Positions 51,301-62,150 of a stretch of 64,000 nucleotides of DNA are shown here, in pieces. Position numbers and translations under genes: made by a program. Numbering within the stretch: position 1 is the first letter of the stretch; every line of letters begins with the position of its first letter. The notes beneath the pieces were generated by a model. That model was not told the origin of the DNA, did no database searches, and was given only the letters and a program-made list of their open reading frames with translations. The stretch comes from Undaria pinnatifida (Eukaryota > Sar > Phaeophyceae > Laminariales > Alariaceae), in contig JABAKD010000008.1 of NCBI GenBank assembly GCA_012845835.1, positions 7,548,775 to 7,612,774 on the forward strand. The letters run 5' to 3'.

Positions 51301-54300
51301 CTCCACGTATTCACAAGGGGGGCTTCGCCGCGGCGGGCTGACACCCGCCTGTGATTCCGCGCATGCCCGGCATGGTCGGGGAGGCGAAAGGCAAACAGGC
51401 AAAGAAAGGCACTAGTACTGCCAAGGGCTTTAGGAAAAAAACAATGAGAGAACGTACTGCCAAGGCGTTGAGGAAAATAGAAAAATAACATGGTAACATA
51501 GAAGGGTAAATAAAAAATGGGGAGTTCAGAAGGTAACCAATGGGAACTAACAACCGAAATATTTAGGCGAAGCCAAACGTGCAACCAACCTCCAATCTGG
51601 CATGAAAGCTAAAATGAAAGTAAAAATGCAGCAGAGTTATTATTAATCTGAAAATGGCGCATGCATACGATACCATCACCGAACATCCCATGCACGGCGA
51701 GTCACAGGCGTGCCTTAACACAGTACTGCTACTCCCACTACTACCGCCACGACTACGGCTGTTGGTACTTCAATGCACCGGTATCAAAAAACCAAACTAC
51801 CGCTCAATGCTGTGCCAGCATACCCCTTGGCGAAAAAGAATGGTCGGTATTGGGCAATGATGGTAATCATCGTGGTTTGAACCACATATCTGCCAGTAGT
51901 TCGGTGCTATAATGTATGCCAACTACACAACTACTACAGGTGCCATGGTGCCAGATGTCCCATAACCCATCGCCGCGCAGCCCGGTTCTAATGGAACCCC
52001 CGAAAACTGCCGTGTTTTTGAGCTAGTGCTAGAGTATCGCAAGTAAACAGCTCTGTGCCAGAATTCCCACACCCCACCGTCGCGCAGCACAGTATTACTA
52101 ATGGAACCCCAACTCTGCCATAGTTGTATGCCAGTGTATATCAAGTAAGCAACTACTGTACACCTACGACTACGTACTTGACTTCGCAACAGAAATTTCG
52201 AAAAGCACAAATTTGCACCAGCTGTCGCGACACGAAGCGAGAACGACCGAGGTCGATCCCGGCAGAGTCGGGAGAGCCGAGCAAGGTGAGGCGCGTCGAG
52301 GAAACAGCGCGCCGAGAGGTGGACCTCAGCTCGAGTTATCTTGAAGACAACTCAAAACCTGGTCTAAATGGGATCCTTCGGCTGCTCTTGTGCATCCATC
52401 ATTCATCTCTTTATATGAAATTCTCAGAACCAGTCGTAAGTCTAATTCGAATCAATCGACTTTCGCCAAATCATTTTCTGGGCAGTTTCAATTAATAGGT
52501 AGTCTTCGAAGTCACTCGTCCGGACATACGCAATTAAATGAAATGTCTACTGTAAATCACTTGTCCGTCCAATTTATTTTTATACATTGCACCCGAAACC
52601 AATTGCTATGACCATCCCAATGAAATGACTTTCTCGTAAAAATTCGTCTGGACAATTTCAGTCAGTAGAAAGCCATCCAAATCAATTGCCGGGACAAATC
52701 CAATTAAGGGCCCGTATTTTCGAAGAACATGCAAAATCGTAATTCGATATTATTTTAGAATTTATTTTAATTCGCGTCCTACTGGTCGCAAAATGAATCA
52801 CCGAGCAGGCATTGTCACAATTTTGGCGAAAAATCAAACTCAACAAACAAGTAAAAAAATAGTTATTTCGTTGAATTGCATCGAACATTGAAATCAATTC
52901 GGGGACTCTGTGCGCCTAGACGTGGCATGCTCCACGTAACCGAAGACGGCCACGCGAAGTGGTGCCGTGTCGTCGGCTAATTGAGGCGAGAAGCCACTAT
53001 TGCGAGAGGTAGGAGCACCTGAGCAGCCGCAGGGCGACCTCCGAAGGCCCTTAGCACCGCCTCGACTTCTTGCGACGCTTTGAAATCAATCGAGACCGCC
53101 GCAAACCCAGCTTTTCGTCGCCCTGCACCTCGAAAGTAACGCGGCCAGGCGCCACGTCACTACTTGACTCAGAGGTTTCACCGCTATTTCCCCGTCGCTG
53201 CTGCCCGTGTGGAGCGATAGGACTGCGCCAGCCCACCCAAGAGACGCCTAGAGCCATAGCCTCCTAGCCGCTGCCGGAAAAACAATCTGCCGCTAGCTGC
53301 CGTCCGGGGGGGACGCGAGCCATCGCTCGCCTCGATCGTTGCCCACGGGCGTTCGTTGACCACTTTGCGTTTTTTTAGTTCTAAAACTCACTACGCTGTT
53401 CCACGATAAGAAGCATAGAAGTATTTTTTGCGGTATTTTCGTTAAATTGAATTAAATTCTACCTGGTAAAATAATAATCGACTCAAGATTTGGCATGCTC
53501 TTCGTTAACACGGCCCCCTAAGTGCTGGTCGCGTAAAAAATATCAATTCCAACTCGAACACCTCTTCGTAGATCAATTGATACTACAATTCAGTTTAAAT
53601 GACATGCTCCGAAAAAATTAATCTGGACAAATTTATTTCATTGACAGCCTTCTGAATATTTTGTCCTGGTCATTCCAATTAATTGACAGTTTCCATAATA
53701 TTTTGTTGACGCTTGTCTATTAGCATTGTAACTGTCCAGTGTGTGAATAGTTGCTCTCTGAAGCTACAATAAACAGCCGGACCTCACCGGTAAAGGGAAT
53801 GCCCATGGTATTCGTCCAAAGTTGATACTCTCCTCCGAGAGGCCGTGCTTTCTGGCAAGCTCAGCTTGGATAGCAGAGCCGTCGCCAAAGTCGTTTCCAC
53901 AACGACAACGCGATATCTCCCTCCATCTCGACCTGCTTCAGGTAGTGCTCATTCAGCTAAGCCAGCCTGTTCCAAGCGGGTCCAAGACCAAGACTGTCCC
54001 GTCCACGTTATGGCGAGCTCATAGCTCCTTTCTAGCGTTCTCTACTGCTGCTGTACTCGCCGCAACTGCGCACAGTTACGTATGGCCTACAGGTCGCCGC
54101 ACAGCAGTATATTATTTTAATAATCGTATGGATAGCATTTTCAAGCAGCAGGGGCGGGGGAGGGTGGTGACTCTTTACCACCCCCTAGTTGAAGTTTTAT
54201 ATACTTACTAGTGGTACTCCCGAAGTATGCCTGTTGCCAGCCGGTATGGCGTACAAAAACAAAGTATTTGGTGCTGTATTATCCTCTGTGTGTAAGTTCT

Positions 54301-56871
54301 AAAATATCAAAATAATAACAGGGCAGTACGGCAGTGCAGCAGTACGTACGGTTGTAAAGGTATCATCCTCTGTATGTAAGTACTAAAAAATCAAAGTAAT
54401 AACAGGGCAGCAGTACGGCAGTGCAGCAGTACATACGGTAGTAAAGGACAGAGGAGTGCAGCAGTGGGGACGTTGGTACTCCCAAGCACCAGTGGGAGGC
54501 CGGTATTTTAGAAACAAAAAAAGGTTCATCTCCCACAGGACGAAAAAAGGCTCCTACGTACGGAACGGCCCACCCACCCACCACGGACGACGCAGTGCCC
54601 TCCACCCACCCACCGACCAAACCTTTACTACATACAGCAGTACAGCAGTTCAGCATTACGTACAGCAGTACACCTGGTATGCGGGGAGCAGTTATTAATA
54701 GTTCGTTGGTTCTTGAGGACCTTGTATGAAACAGGAAACAAACGGGGGAGTTTTATTTTTCGACGATACTCGGCCATCTCCGTGAGCGAGCGAGCCGCCA
54801 TCCACCACCCACCTACCACCCAACATCAACCCACGGACCCACCCAGTACTACAGTCCAACAATGCAGCAGTACGTATAGCAATACACCTGACAGGCGAGC
54901 AGCAGCCGATTCGTTGCTCTCGGGCTGGGCGGGATTTGCAATTGTTTACTATTAATATTCCACGCCACGCCGGGGGCCAAGCGAGCCGTTCCCGGGAGTG
55001 CGATTTCCACGCTTCCCCCTCGCCGAGGTGGGGCACCGACGGCCGTTCTTTTCGCCGGCACGTCGTAGTGCTGCTGTGCGGATGGGACGTGGCCGCACCG
55101 CGAGGCCGCCGGAGGCCGAGTGGAGCTCGGGAGTCGCAGCTTTTTTGGGGGGGTGTTGTAACCAAGATATTTTCAAAGATCCAAAAAAACGTAAGTACCA
55201 CGACGTTAGCGTATTATATAATAAGGATTGTTCAGGCGTAGAGGTGGGGGACGGTGCCAGGTATCCCCCCGCTGTCTGGAGCTCGAAGTGGAATATTTCG
55301 ACGTGTGGTGTCGAAAAGTTGTTTTTCGTGTGCCCTCGCGGGACGGGGGGGGGAGGGGGTAGCAATAGTTTTAGATCGCATAATGAATGGAAGCTACTGC
55401 ATGAATGATGCCAGACGTAAAGAGATGATGGGGGCGCGGGGCTATTATAACACCAATAACACTGGGTACCAGGTTTTGTTAAGAACGGTTCGAGTATAGA
55501 CTATAATATAGAGGCAGCGTTGTTGTGTTGCCCGGCGTCGCGCGAGCTGGGGGTCGAATGCTCGTAAATGACAAGGCAGCAGTAGTGGATTTGTTACCCG
55601 TATCGTATAATTCCCACCATCAGCAACATCTGTACAATGTACCAGGCGATATATGACATACGAGCGAGAGCAGAACGCAGAACAGACCTGTACATCGAGC
55701 TGTTTCGTGCTGTGCGGCTGTATTCGGGCCCTCGTAGTTCTTTCTCCCTTATTATATATGCAGAGATTTTCCCCTCTAAAAGCAACCCCCGAGACATACA
55801 GTAGGCGCAGTTCCGAAGGGCCCCAGTCTAGAGGGTCGTCCTCGCGGGTAGCATAATGCTGATTATGTTCCCTCCTTTGTGTCCTTGCCAGCACGTGTCT
55901 TGCCGTTGCAGGTCCTGACTATGTGGTGGTAGCTGCTGATACTCGAATGAGCACTGGATATTCCATCATGTCCCGTGACCAGAGTAAGCTGCACCAGCTC
56001 ACGTCAAACTGCGTTATTGCCTCTGCCGGTTGCAAAACCGATGTGACGACTTTGTGGAAGGAGCTAGACGTCAGGATGTCCATGTGAGCGGCAAGGTTTG
56101 GTCACCCGCGCTTGATTTGATGATATCTATATGTAGGAAGTGCAGTTGCGTGGTGGTGTCAGTATGTCGGACGGTGGTCCATTGCTTGACACTTTTTGTT
56201 GCTCATCAACACAGTGACGATGCCATCCAATGAACGCGCGGCGATGTCTGCCATCCTCCATTCGGGCTCGACGTCAAATCAAACCTTTCGTTAACCAGTG
56301 GCCGCCTGAAACAACCTTGATCAAAGTTATGATACACCAGTATACTCGTATTGTCGTCTCAAGTGCCAACGAGGAGAAAAATTCCACCCGCTACCCCAGA
56401 TACTGAAATATCCAAATGTTCATATGCGATCACTTGCGCATTTCTCATGGCAGGTATGACCACAACATGGAAAAGGAGATGGCGACTCCAGCAGTGGCGC
56501 AGATGCTGGCAAACACCCTCTACTATCGCCGATTCTTCCCGTATTACTCGTTCAACGTCCTGTGCGGCCTAGACGAGCAGGGGAAGGGGGCGGTATTTTC
56601 GTACGATGCCATCGGCTCGTTTGAACGTGTTCCGTTCAGTGCGTCAGGCTCTGGCCAGACTTATATCATTCCTCTTCTCGACAACCTGGTTGAATTCAAA
56701 ACACGGCAGGATGAGAAGCCCACCCGCTCTTCGGCGGAAACGGTGGAGTTAGTCAAGGAGTTGTTCGTCACCGCTGGTGAACGAGACATCTACACGGGTG
56801 ACGCGGTTGAGATTATAGTTATTTCCAAAGATGGCACATCAGCACAGATGTTCCCTCTCAAGAAGGATTGA
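42325..56871 (+). CDS. PSMB1: Proteasome beta-6 subunit (PSMB1 family)
   Basis: This is a structural, non-proteolytic beta subunit of the 20S core particle. Exons: 42325-42350 (26 nt), 42578-42700, 55892-56083 and 56454-56871, giving 252 aa (human 241). The first junction puts AG before C after MSEGRAPH; the intron ends in a CTAAC branch-like word and CCCCATTAG. Exon 2 gives [20 protein letters not shown] then NGG, the family's N-terminal block (human FSPYVFNGG). Exon 3 continues with [33 protein letters not shown] and [11 protein letters not shown]. Exon 4 has [41 protein letters not shown] and the C-terminal [19 protein letters not shown]. Intron 2 is 13,191 bp and full of repeats. The split falls inside the GG-T motif and phase is exact. 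An in-frame ATG at 42522 would instead read through the intron. Confidence 0.93.
42793..43555 (-). mobile_element. Harbinger-like element, copy B (cluster)
   Basis: This is copy A in reverse orientation. Its left end (AGCCATTTCTTATACGAACA) follows TTA, then come CAGTCGAAAA hairpins, the GC-rich centre and the TGGTATGGGTGTGTGG stretch. The inner end runs into copy C without a clean boundary. A 311-codon frame on the minus strand (42627-43562) spans it; its product is Arg/Ser-rich and changes frame between copies, so it is not a gene. Confidence 0.7.
43556..44375 (-). mobile_element. Harbinger-like element, copy C
   Basis: Same layout and orientation as copy B. It ends with CGACTGTGTAAGAAATGGCC at 44375 and carries an expanded GTGTGGGC minisatellite in its interior. 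Confidence 0.7.
44040..44156. repeat. GTGTGGGC octamer minisatellite
   Basis: About thirteen units of GGGCGTGT with occasional GGGTGTGT or GAGTGTGT lie inside copy C. In the other copies the same place has only CACACCCACACGCCC-type sequence of one or two units, so the array expanded after insertion. Confidence 0.9.
44379..45179 (-). mobile_element. Harbinger-like element, copy D
   Basis: This reverse-oriented copy abuts C. Its left end lacks the outermost GGCCA and begins TTCTTACACAACAGTAGTCG. Its right end is GTGTAAGAAATAGCC followed by TTA. It contains an 18-nt A run near 44882. Confidence 0.7.
45475..46290 (+). mobile_element. Harbinger-like element, copy E
   Basis: This copy is in forward orientation. 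GGCCATTTCTTACACAGTGG begins at 45549, preceded by a fragment of the same hairpin sequence from 45475. The right end is truncated just after GTTTTCGACTG. From D to E the cluster switches from reverse to forward copies. Confidence 0.7.
46938..47156. mobile_element. Small related element with CATCCGAAAA hairpins
   Basis: This segment of about 220 bp is built like the larger family but with a different stem word: TTTTCGGATG and CATCCGAAAA, with TTTTCGGGTG variants. It ends GTTGTAAGAGATGGCC, close to the GTGTAAGAAATGGCC end of the main family. The left end is decayed. Confidence 0.55.
47157..47880 (+). mobile_element. Harbinger-like element, copy F
   Basis: This forward, more diverged copy has a right end AGAAGAATTGGCC followed by TTA. 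The left end directly joins the CATCCGAAAA element. Confidence 0.65.
47930..48615 (+). mobile_element. Harbinger-like element, copy G
   Basis: This is the most diverged forward copy. The left hairpins are reduced to CAGTCGATTTTTTCAGTCG, the right end is CCCCGACTGTGTAAGAATTG, and the outermost bases are mutated. Confidence 0.6.
48616..49216. other. AT-rich intron sequence, nothing recognised
   Basis: This part of PSMB1 intron 2 is T-rich and has no repeat partner elsewhere in the window that I could see. Confidence 0.4.
49217..49676. repeat. Large inverted repeat, two 205 bp arms, 50 bp loop
   Basis: 49217-49421 pairs with 49472-49676 over nearly the full length, with few mismatches; it can form a long hairpin RNA or a DNA cruciform. 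Each arm contains CCAGGTTTCGAGCCCCGCC, similar to a tRNA T-arm (B box), and CCATGGATCTAGTTAT near the loop. Confidence 0.9.
49691..52400. repeat. Large direct repeat, two copies of about 1.1 kb (copy 1 longer)
   Basis: Copy 1 (49691-51300) and copy 2 (51317-52395) share, in order: a GGCTTCGCCGCGGCGGGCTG stem block, CTGCCAAGGGCTT, TCCAATCTGGCATGAAA, ATCCCATGCACGGCGAGTCA, a run of CAGCAC and CCCCA words, and a GCGCGCCGAGAGGTGG end block. Copy 1 carries about 510 bp more near 50460-51060, including local duplications and a tRNA-like module. No conserved reading frame spans both copies. Confidence 0.8.
50940..51045 (-). other. tRNA-like module (SINE-like), in copy 1 of the direct repeat
   Basis: On the minus strand, TGGCTCATTAGTAACG resembles a tRNA A box, and about 70 nt later GCGAGTTCGAATCTCGG gives a B box with a partial T stem. 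The distance and the poor acceptor stem argue against a working tRNA. A tRNA-derived SINE head or pseudogene is more likely. Confidence 0.35.
52900..53360. other. GC-rich island in PSMB1 intron 2 with a 68-codon minus frame
   Basis: This stretch is clearly richer in G+C than the AT-rich DNA around it. The frame 53257-53051 (minus) starts with ATG and ends in a very basic tail ([16 protein letters not shown]). It could be the end of a decayed transposon protein. I recognise no domain. Confidence 0.3.
54283..54448. repeat. Two-copy tandem repeat of about 85 bp
   Basis: TCCTCTGTGTGTAAGTTCTA to GTACGGTTGTAAAGG is followed by a near-identical second copy. Both end in CAGCAGTACGGCAGTGCAGC-type sequence. 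Further GCAGTACGTA words recur at 54640-54680 and 54860-54890. Confidence 0.8.
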
Positions 56872-57820
56872 GTCTTTCCACGGCAGGGGGTGTCATTAGT
56901 CTTGCTGATTGAGCCTGCGGTGGCCGTTCATTTCTTGACTTATTCTGCAAATGCAGTCGCGATATACTCACGCCGAGTAAATCGACGGTACGATTTGGGT
57001 TCGTGTTTTTTTGTTTTTGTGGACCGTAAAGGAACATGAAGATCGGCAGGCGAGGGGAAGCCAACGGTTTTGCAAGGGGATGGACGCGGCGATTTGTCGT
57101 ACGACATATCTGTCCGGGTGAGTACTGCCGTGAAAAGACAGGGCCATGTTCCACAATATTCCACTCCAGTAGGCTTATAGGATTTTGGATTGATCTTGGA
57201 TGCATTTCATACCAAACGGCATCGACAGCACGTTTCCGAGCTTAGTAAATATCGATTTGGGTGCTGATGGTGGTGCTCATGAGTGCTAGCAATTTGAAAT
57301 TGATTGACCCAGAGGACAGACAATACCAGGTACAGGCCAAGAAGGCATGAGTGCGCACTTCTGCGCCAATACTGGATGGAAGGCTTGACCTACTCTACAA
57401 GCTATTACGATTTTGTTTTTCAAGTTGTATCTGTGACTCCAAGAGTACGCATGCTGTGGGGCTGGCCGGGGCGGGCCGAAAGATGAGTTTACTACACAGA
57501 AACCGTGACCAACCGATTACAAAAGTGAGCCGGCCTGAAACAACTTTGCTTCCTCAGCAAACCGCATTGCACGTGGTCTATGCATGTAATATAGTCCAAT
57601 TTGCCCCGACATTGATGTTCGCTTTTCTAACGCGGTGGGGGTGGTTGTTTGATATTCCGAAGACAGCGGTAATAGGCTTGTTGTGAGGAGGGCATACCTA
57701 AAGAAACAAAATGCGTTTCAATTCTTTCTCGTATCTTGATCAGTTCTCCAGGCTTGGAATCTCACAAACGCAAAATATTTGAGTGAAGGACAAAAATCAC
57801 AACCTGGGGTAGCCCTTATT
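56872..57820. other. Downstream of PSMB1, no supported gene
   Basis: Frames on both strands near 56940-57240 and 57350-57690 are open but lack motifs and plausible splice partners. One TACCAGGTA word lies at 57324. Confidence 0.4.
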
Positions 57821-57829
57821 CGATTGACC

Positions 57830-58200
57830 CTCAAAACCCGTTCTCCGGCGACGGCAGCAGCATCGCGACAAGAATTGCATGCCTCGACAGCCTAGTACAT
57901 GTCATTGGCCTCGGCCTGGTTTCGGCATCAGAAGTGGAGGGTGTGAGAGGAAAATCTGTACCTCGCGAGCTCACCGACATGCAACCACGCAGGTGCACAA
58001 TCGTGCGCGTTTTGTGAAGCATAAAAATCACAATCTGGGGCCCTCTGTTCGATTAGCTCATCGACATGCAACCACGCAGGTGCACAACCGTGCACGTTTT
58101 GTGAAACAAAAAAATCACAATCTTGGGCCCTCTGTTCGATTGACTCGAAAACCGTTCTCCGGCGACAGCTGCAGCATCGCGACAACACTGATAAGATATA
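57830..58200. repeat. Tandem repeat flanked by a second repeat pair
   Basis: A unit of about 80-90 bp (GACATGCAACCACGCAGGTG ... GGGCCCTCTGTTCGATT) occurs twice at about 57975-58060 and 58065-58142. Outside it, CCGTTCTCCGGCGAC plus GCAGCATCGCGACAA occurs at both 57838 and 58150, so the pair looks like a nested or unequal duplication. Confidence 0.8.
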
Positions 58201-58621
58201 TCGTATGGAGATGTACAAACGCTGAAATTAATAAACCCATCTGGTATTTCGTTTAGTGAAACTGCCACGCAACCCGTTATCCGGTATCGAGTTTTTTTTA
58301 AAAGCTTTTCTGCTACTAGTACTGCATCAAAATATACATGCAACAGCAGAATATTACCAACAACGGTATAGTTGGTAGCAACGGTACGTACATCATCCCA
58401 AAGCAGTCTTTCTTATCCAGTAGAAGGGTTTAGAGGTTCACCCTCAGCAACCTTTCCGGAAAAGCAGTGGTCACAGGTTTCTTCCCTTCTTCCCGGTAGG
58501 TACCTTCTTTTTTTTTATACTTGAGAAATAGGGTATTTATTCAGCATTCCCACTTTTCAGCTTTTTATGTCGAATTGCGATTTCGCCAACTCGCGCTCGC
58601 GCACTTTCGGCCTCTAAATTT

Positions 58622-58700
58622 TCGAGAATGAGATTCGAACCTACGACATCGACCTCAACAGTTACACAGCTTACTATTGAACCACCGGGGACACCAGCCG
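58622..58700 (-). other. tRNA-like module
   Basis: On the minus strand, CCCCGGTGGTTCAATAGTAA serves as an A-box-like start and GTAGGTTCGAATCTC as a B box. The T stem pairs poorly, so this is at best a tRNA relic. Confidence 0.35.
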
Positions 58701-58906
58701 GGGTACAGACAATAGGCTAATGGCTGGGCATCCTCCCGAGCACTCTCGGGGACAAGCGTTGAATACTGGTGTCATTTTTACACGTGGGTGGTACGATTGG
58801 AACAAGCGTTACACTTTTTTGTGTGTTCTTTCCTCCTCCCATCTTTCGTCTCAGCACATTTTCTGTCTCGTTCTCCTTTCCTAATCGTAGCTCAGATCCG
58901 AAGTCA

Positions 58907-58930
58907 CCCCCCCCCCCCCCCCCCCCCCCC
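58907..58930. repeat. Poly-C run, 24 nt
   Basis: An uninterrupted run of C. Length may be unreliable because of sequencing slippage. Confidence 0.9.
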
Positions 58931-59074
58931 GACTACAAGACACGCCTTTATATTTATCGCGAGAACACTTCAATCCTTTCTTCCCGCGTCGACTCGCATG
59001 GGATCGCGCCTACCCACGCTGCTAGGTGCTTTCAGGCGTTGATTCCTTTGAATGATATTTTTTACCAAATATGC

Positions 59075-59165
59075 TCAAAAACTCGACCCACGCGGGGTTC
59101 AAACTCCGGAACCAATTTTATTCGCATTGGAGGGCAACCACAATTAATAGACCACCGGGGTGACC
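59075..59165 (-). other. tRNA-like module
   Basis: The minus strand reads CACCCCGGTGGTCTATTAAT and later GAGTTTGAACCCCGCG. It shares the CCCCGGTGGT start with the module at 58622-58700, 400 bp away, suggesting a repeated unit rather than two independent tRNAs. Confidence 0.35.
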
Positions 59166-59169
59166 GGCT

Positions 59170-60840
59170 GATACATCGGTAGATGGCGGCAAATGAAATA
59201 AAGTAATAACACTTGTGCCAATGTAGGCATCAAAGTCATCAACTTTCAGGGGCAATCCAACGTTAGGTTTCCACTCCTTCTGTTAACTGCTTTGAAAACA
59301 TTACCCTTGCAAGAAGAAAGGTAACTCGCGCTTGGAGCTTAAAAGCCTGCACTATTGCCGTAGACTCGAAACCATCCTTTAATTGATCGGACCTGCGTCA
59401 TCGAGGACACGAATGCCCCCACGAATGCAAAGAAACCCCTATCAGATTTGTTTGGGTGTAGCGTTGTACTCATTAGTTTTCGCCCTCCGACACGGGCCGC
59501 AGATTTTCCTTCACTAACATCAGACTACTAGGGTTTAGTGTAGAAGATTCGGCCCAACGTCCTTGACAACTCGCGTTTTTCTTTGCTTGAAGTGCCTCCT
59601 GATTTTTTACGCTGACAATAAGTCTCGTTTTTGTTTGTTCTAGGCGTCGAGATATTGTATTATTCCCCGCCCCCGCCCCTACCCCCGATCGACACATTGA
59701 CAACCCTACGACACAACGCTCCACGTATGATTAATCTACACTAATTCAGCACTACAGCGTAGATACCGTTCCGGGCTAAATAATAACAATAATAATAATA
59801 ATATCCTTCGTAATCAGTAGTATCAGTCCTATGATCCCCTGCCAACCTCCCAATTTCCCTGCCAGGGTAAATGGGAGAAGTGAGACGGTCTCAAGTGTAT
59901 AGCTCGTTCCTCGTGTCTTACAGATGGTTTGCGGGTGCTGTGTGGTACAAGCGACTGCGCACTCGATACAGTTTTCAAGTAAATCTAATCAAAAGTGTGT
60001 TTCTAACCTCTGCTCAACAGCAGTTTGGATTCATTTGATTGATTGGCGATTTTACTAGCCTGTAGTATTTATTTCTCTCCGTTACGGATCGCTTAATGTA
60101 AGTATTAGAATAAATGAGGCCGGAAGGTGGTCTCGGTGGTCCCACCCAAACTTCTTACCTCCTCACTGACCGCCGTGGTGCCACTTCACCCGAACTTGCG
60201 TTACTTCTAGTCTTACTTCCGCGCAGACGGCAAAGTCTTCCGCGAAAGCCGGTGACAACTGTAGCTCGGACGCTTAGGCGCAGGCCTTCTCTCGTCATCG
60301 CTCACCCCCCACTACTCTCCTAGTAGCGGTGGAGCCCATGTTGTATAGCGCCATTTTCCCCGTCTTCCAGCCGCCATTTTGCATGATCTCGTCCAATCAA
60401 TGTTGTTGCCGCAAGGTACTTGCTGACTACCAAGCTATCACTTTAGCTATTAATAGTTATTCACAAGGGGACGTACAATAGTATGGTCAACTTTCGTCAG
60501 ACATTGGCGTCGGGTTCGCAACACCTTCCTTGTCTTAAGCAATTGAATTCTGGATTTTCTTTGTATGTTGTTTGTATGACTAGAACAAGGCACTCTCCCT
60601 GGGGTATACACGGGGGGAGGGGAGGGGGGAGGGGGGGTCCTGCTCAAGAGACTCAAGTCTGGGTCTGGCCGTCATTGTCTTGAGGTTTGTGAGCCTTCCA
60701 ATGGCGGTCACAAGTTAGCGTAAGGCCGCCCTGGCTTCTTCGCCTTGTTGCGTTCTCCCACCAGTGACATTGATGCACTTGATTGGTATCCTTAATGAGC
60801 CCAATGCCGTCTGTAGTCAGTTCTTAGGGTCTGCTAGTAT
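59170..60840. other. Intergenic, no supported gene
   Basis: This stretch contains a short AAT trinucleotide run at about 59785 and scattered short frames without motifs. A GGGAGGGG-type purine tract lies near 60610-60640. Confidence 0.4.
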
Positions 60841-60844
60841 GGCG

Positions 60845-60905
60845 TTTTTTCCTTTCCTTTCCTTTATTTACTTCCTATTCTTTTCTTTCTTTCTTTCTTT
60901 TCTCA
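60845..60905. repeat. Pyrimidine (TTTCC/TTTC) tract
   Basis: A CT-only stretch of TTTCC and TTTC repeats lies immediately upstream of the LTR at 60941. It is not in the place or on the strand expected for a polypurine tract of that element. Confidence 0.8.
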
Positions 60906-60940
60906 TTTTTGTCATTTGACTTGAGTCTGACGTGCGTATG

Positions 60941-61380
60941 TGTTGCGGCGGATTGACAGGACGTCGCGTAAAATACGTAGCGGAATGCTGCCTAGGTCTG
61001 TACAACTCCAGTCAGTCTAGAACGCGTATCGCTCACGGTCTCAGTCCAAAAACACACAAAAACAAACGAGGGAAAAAGGAACATGAATTTGATCTGAAAC
61101 GAGTGTGAGTGACTGCGAACCGAGCTTGAGTACAGCGATCGTTACCGTAAGGTATTGTTGAAGGTTTCATCCGGAGATCTGTTATATAGCACTAGCGCAT
61201 GTAAGAGGACTGTGTGAGACAAGACTGGTGTTCGCAGGCAGCTGTTGTAACAAGCAGACGGGAGGAATCAGCCTGAAGGGATACACGGAGGGAATTAACT
61301 AGAAGCGGTGAGAGACTAGGGACAAGGGATTGGAGACCTGGGTGCGTGTGTCTAAAATAGCTCTTTATCCGTTCGTTACA
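60941..61380 (+). mobile_element. LTR (plus orientation), probable 5' LTR
   Basis: This 440 bp unit starts TGTTGCGGCGGATTGACA and ends TCCGTTCGTTACA, i.e. TG...CA. It is followed at once by TGGGGCTTCAGCTGGGATCC, whose TGG start fits a tRNA primer-binding site. Its partner, inverted, is at 62933-63373, at roughly 85-90% identity by eye. Confidence 0.8.
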
Positions 61381-61392
61381 TGGGGCTTCAGC

Positions 61393-62150
61393 TGGGATCC
61401 GTGTGGGTTGATAATCTCGCTTGACTCAGGTAGAAGTACGGTCGTAAATGCTAAGGTAGAAGTACAGCAGCATGCCGGGCCCTTTTTGGTTGAAATTCAT
61501 AAAATATTGTTTGTGAAATACACTGAGCAGTCTAAATATGAATGATTTTACGGGATGTTGAAGAAAGTTTCATAACAGTTTAACTCTCTTTTATCGTTGA
61601 CCATAGGCAGACACCGCAGAAAAAGAAACAGCAGGTCCTGGGATCCGTGTGGGTTGATAATCTCGCTTGACTCAGGTAGAAGTACAGTCGTGAATGCGAA
61701 GGTAGAAGTACAGTCGTGAATGCGAAGGTAGAAGTACAGTAGCATGCCGGGCCCTTTTTGGTTGAAATTCATAAAAAATTGTGTGTGAAATAAACTGGAC
61801 AGTCTAAATATGAATGATTTTACGGGATGTTGAAGAAAGTTCCATAACAGTTTAACTCTCTTTTATCGTTGACCATAGGCAGACACCGCAGAAAAAAAAA
61901 CAGCAGGTCCTGGGATCCGTGTGGGTAGATAATCTCGCTTGACTCAGGTAGAAGTACAGTTGTGAATGCGAAGGTAGAAGTACAGCAGCATGCCGGGCCA
62001 TTTTTGGTTGAAATTCATGAAATATTGTGTGGGAAATAAACTGGGCAGTCTAAATATGAATGATTTTACGGGATGTTGAAGAAAGTTCCATAACAGTTTA
62101 ACTCTCTTTTATTGTTGACCACAGGCAGACACCGCAGAAATGAAACAGCA
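61393..62150. repeat. Three tandem repeats of 247-272 bp in the LTR element leader
   Basis: GGGATCCGTGTGGG starts copies at 61393, 61640 and 61912. Each contains one or more AGGTAGAAGTACAGT units (extra units make copy 2 longer), GCATGCCGGGCC, ATGAATGATTTTACGGGATG and GTTTAACTCTCTTTTAT. It sits just after the putative primer-binding site, where a 5' leader would be. Only short minus-strand frames cross it. Confidence 0.9.

Noticed and set aside
57970-58145. Possible CRISPR-like repeat
   Set aside because: Only two long units, no regular short spacers, and a eukaryotic context.
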